Of a stretch of DNA of 6,046 bases, positions 5,287-6,046 are shown one piece after another. This DNA is from Thiomargarita sp. Lineage in GTDB: Bacteria > Pseudomonadota > Gammaproteobacteria > Beggiatoales > Beggiatoaceae. Numbering within the stretch: the first letter of the stretch is position 1; the number at the start of each line of letters is the position of its first letter. The translations under genes and the position numbers were made by a program. The stretch is taken from positions 1 through 6,046 of the forward strand of contig JAGLFE010000306.1 of the NCBI GenBank assembly GCA_023144675.1, written 5' to 3'. Under the pieces are notes generated by a model. It saw only the letters and a program-made list of their open reading frames with translations, made no database searches and had not been told where the DNA came from.

Positions 5287-6046
5287 ATGAAATTACTCAT
5301 TCTCTTAGCTTGGCGTAATGTATGGCGACATTCTCACCGTACTTTTATTATTCTACTAGCTATTTCGCTTGGAGTGTGGTCAATGCTAGGTATTTCAGCT
5401 TTTATGCGTGGAATGATGAATCAGCAAGTGAATGATGCAATTAATAATTTAGTTGGGCATATTCAAATTCACGCACCATATTATGTGGATGACCCTGTAA
5501 TTGAACATCGGTTTCAACCTCCCAATAAAGCCTTATTAACTATTTTAAATGATAAAACTCAAGTACAAAACTGGTCAATGCGGATTCGAGTGCCAGCAGT
5601 TATTAATACTGAACGAGAATCAACTGGCATTACTTTATTAGGCATCGAACCTAAACAGGAATACAATCTATCTTTTATTCCTAAAGCAATTACCGCAGGG
5701 CGTTATCTAAATGACATTCATGATACTGGCATTATTTTAGGACGCAAATTAGTTGAGCGTTTAGAAACTCGTTTAGGTAAGCGAATTGTATTAATTAGCC
5801 AAAACCATAAGAACGAAATAGTTGAACAGGGATTTAGAATTATAGGTATTTTTGATGCTAATCCAGAGGAAGTAGAAATACAATTTGGATTTATTGCCAA
5901 GCAAACTGCTCAAACTTTTTTAAATATTCAAAATGAAATTTCTGAAATTGCGTTATTAACTCAAGACCGTAATAAATTAGCAAATACTTTACAACAATTA
6001 AAAACCGCCGCCCCTAATTTAGATGAACCTATCCCACTAATAATTT
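5287..6046 (+). CDS. ABC transporter permease, LolC/LolE/MacB-like, N-terminal part (3' end outside window)
   Basis: An open frame from ATG at 5287 continues without stop to the window end, giving 253 residues of a protein usually about 400 long. It begins LAWRNVWRHSHRTF (7-20), the cytoplasmic start typical of this permease class, followed by one membrane helix (about 19-40). Next is NNLVGHIQIHAPYYVDDP (53-70), the start of a MacB-type periplasmic core domain. Further core segments are TGITLLGIEPKQE (113-125), GRYLNDIHDTGIILGRKLVERL (138-159) and GFRIIGIFDANPEEVE (182-197). Three C-terminal helices of the FtsX-type domain would follow outside the window. Such permeases work with a LolD/MacB-like ATPase to move lipoproteins, peptides or other envelope substrates; the substrate is not readable here. 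The site before the ATG is weak, but no in-frame alternative fits better. Confidence 0.88.
   Translation, partial: MKLLILLAWRNVWRHSHRTFIILLAISLGVWSMLGISAFMRGMMNQQVNDAINNLVGHIQIHAPYYVDDPVIEHRFQPPNKALLTILNDKTQVQNWSMRIRVPAVINTERESTGITLLGIEPKQEYNLSFIPKAITAGRYLNDIHDTGIILGRKLVERLETRLGKRIVLISQNHKNEIVEQGFRIIGIFDANPEEVEIQFGFIAKQTAQTFLNIQNEISEIALLTQDRNKLANTLQQLKTAAPNLDEPIPLII

Overview
The window is strongly A+T-rich bacterial chromosome and every gene lies on the + strand. The order tpiA-secG-tRNA-Leu(GAG) is typical of Gammaproteobacteria. The low G+C, a decayed hybrid-kinase-type receiver fragment and a secreted CUB-like protein would suit a Thiotrichales/Beggiatoaceae-like lineage, but the species cannot be fixed from the sequence and this is inference.

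Left part (1-933): the C-terminal end of a HicB-family antitoxin, then pth (peptidyl-tRNA hydrolase). pth starts with GTG and has no visible Shine-Dalgarno sequence. The 200-nt gap after it holds a weak hairpin at the end of pth and a good sigma70-type promoter for the next unit.

Central housekeeping unit (1072-2405): promoter, tpiA (triosephosphate isomerase), secG (Sec translocon subunit, 6 nt downstream), tRNA-Leu with anticodon GAG and encoded CCA, then a strong intrinsic terminator. This looks like one transcription unit with a clear start and end. In many gammaproteobacteria the rimP/nusA operon follows; here it does not.

Right part (2442-6046): a 2-isopropylmalate-synthase-like enzyme of the divergent type I associate with Bacteroidota. 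It overlaps by 14 nt a gene for a secreted protein with a CUB-like domain and a long helical, coiled-coil-rich tail. Next comes the second half of a response-regulator receiver domain (a gene remnant). Last is the N-terminal part of an ABC-transporter permease of the LolC/LolE/MacB-like class, which runs off the window. This part looks like an accessory or rearranged segment beside a conserved core block.

I see no complete novel system. The points most worth a second look are the CUB/coiled-coil protein coupled to the LeuA-like enzyme, the receiver remnant that one base change would join to it, and the altered conserved loop in Pth. No CRISPR array, insertion sequence, rRNA or origin was seen.
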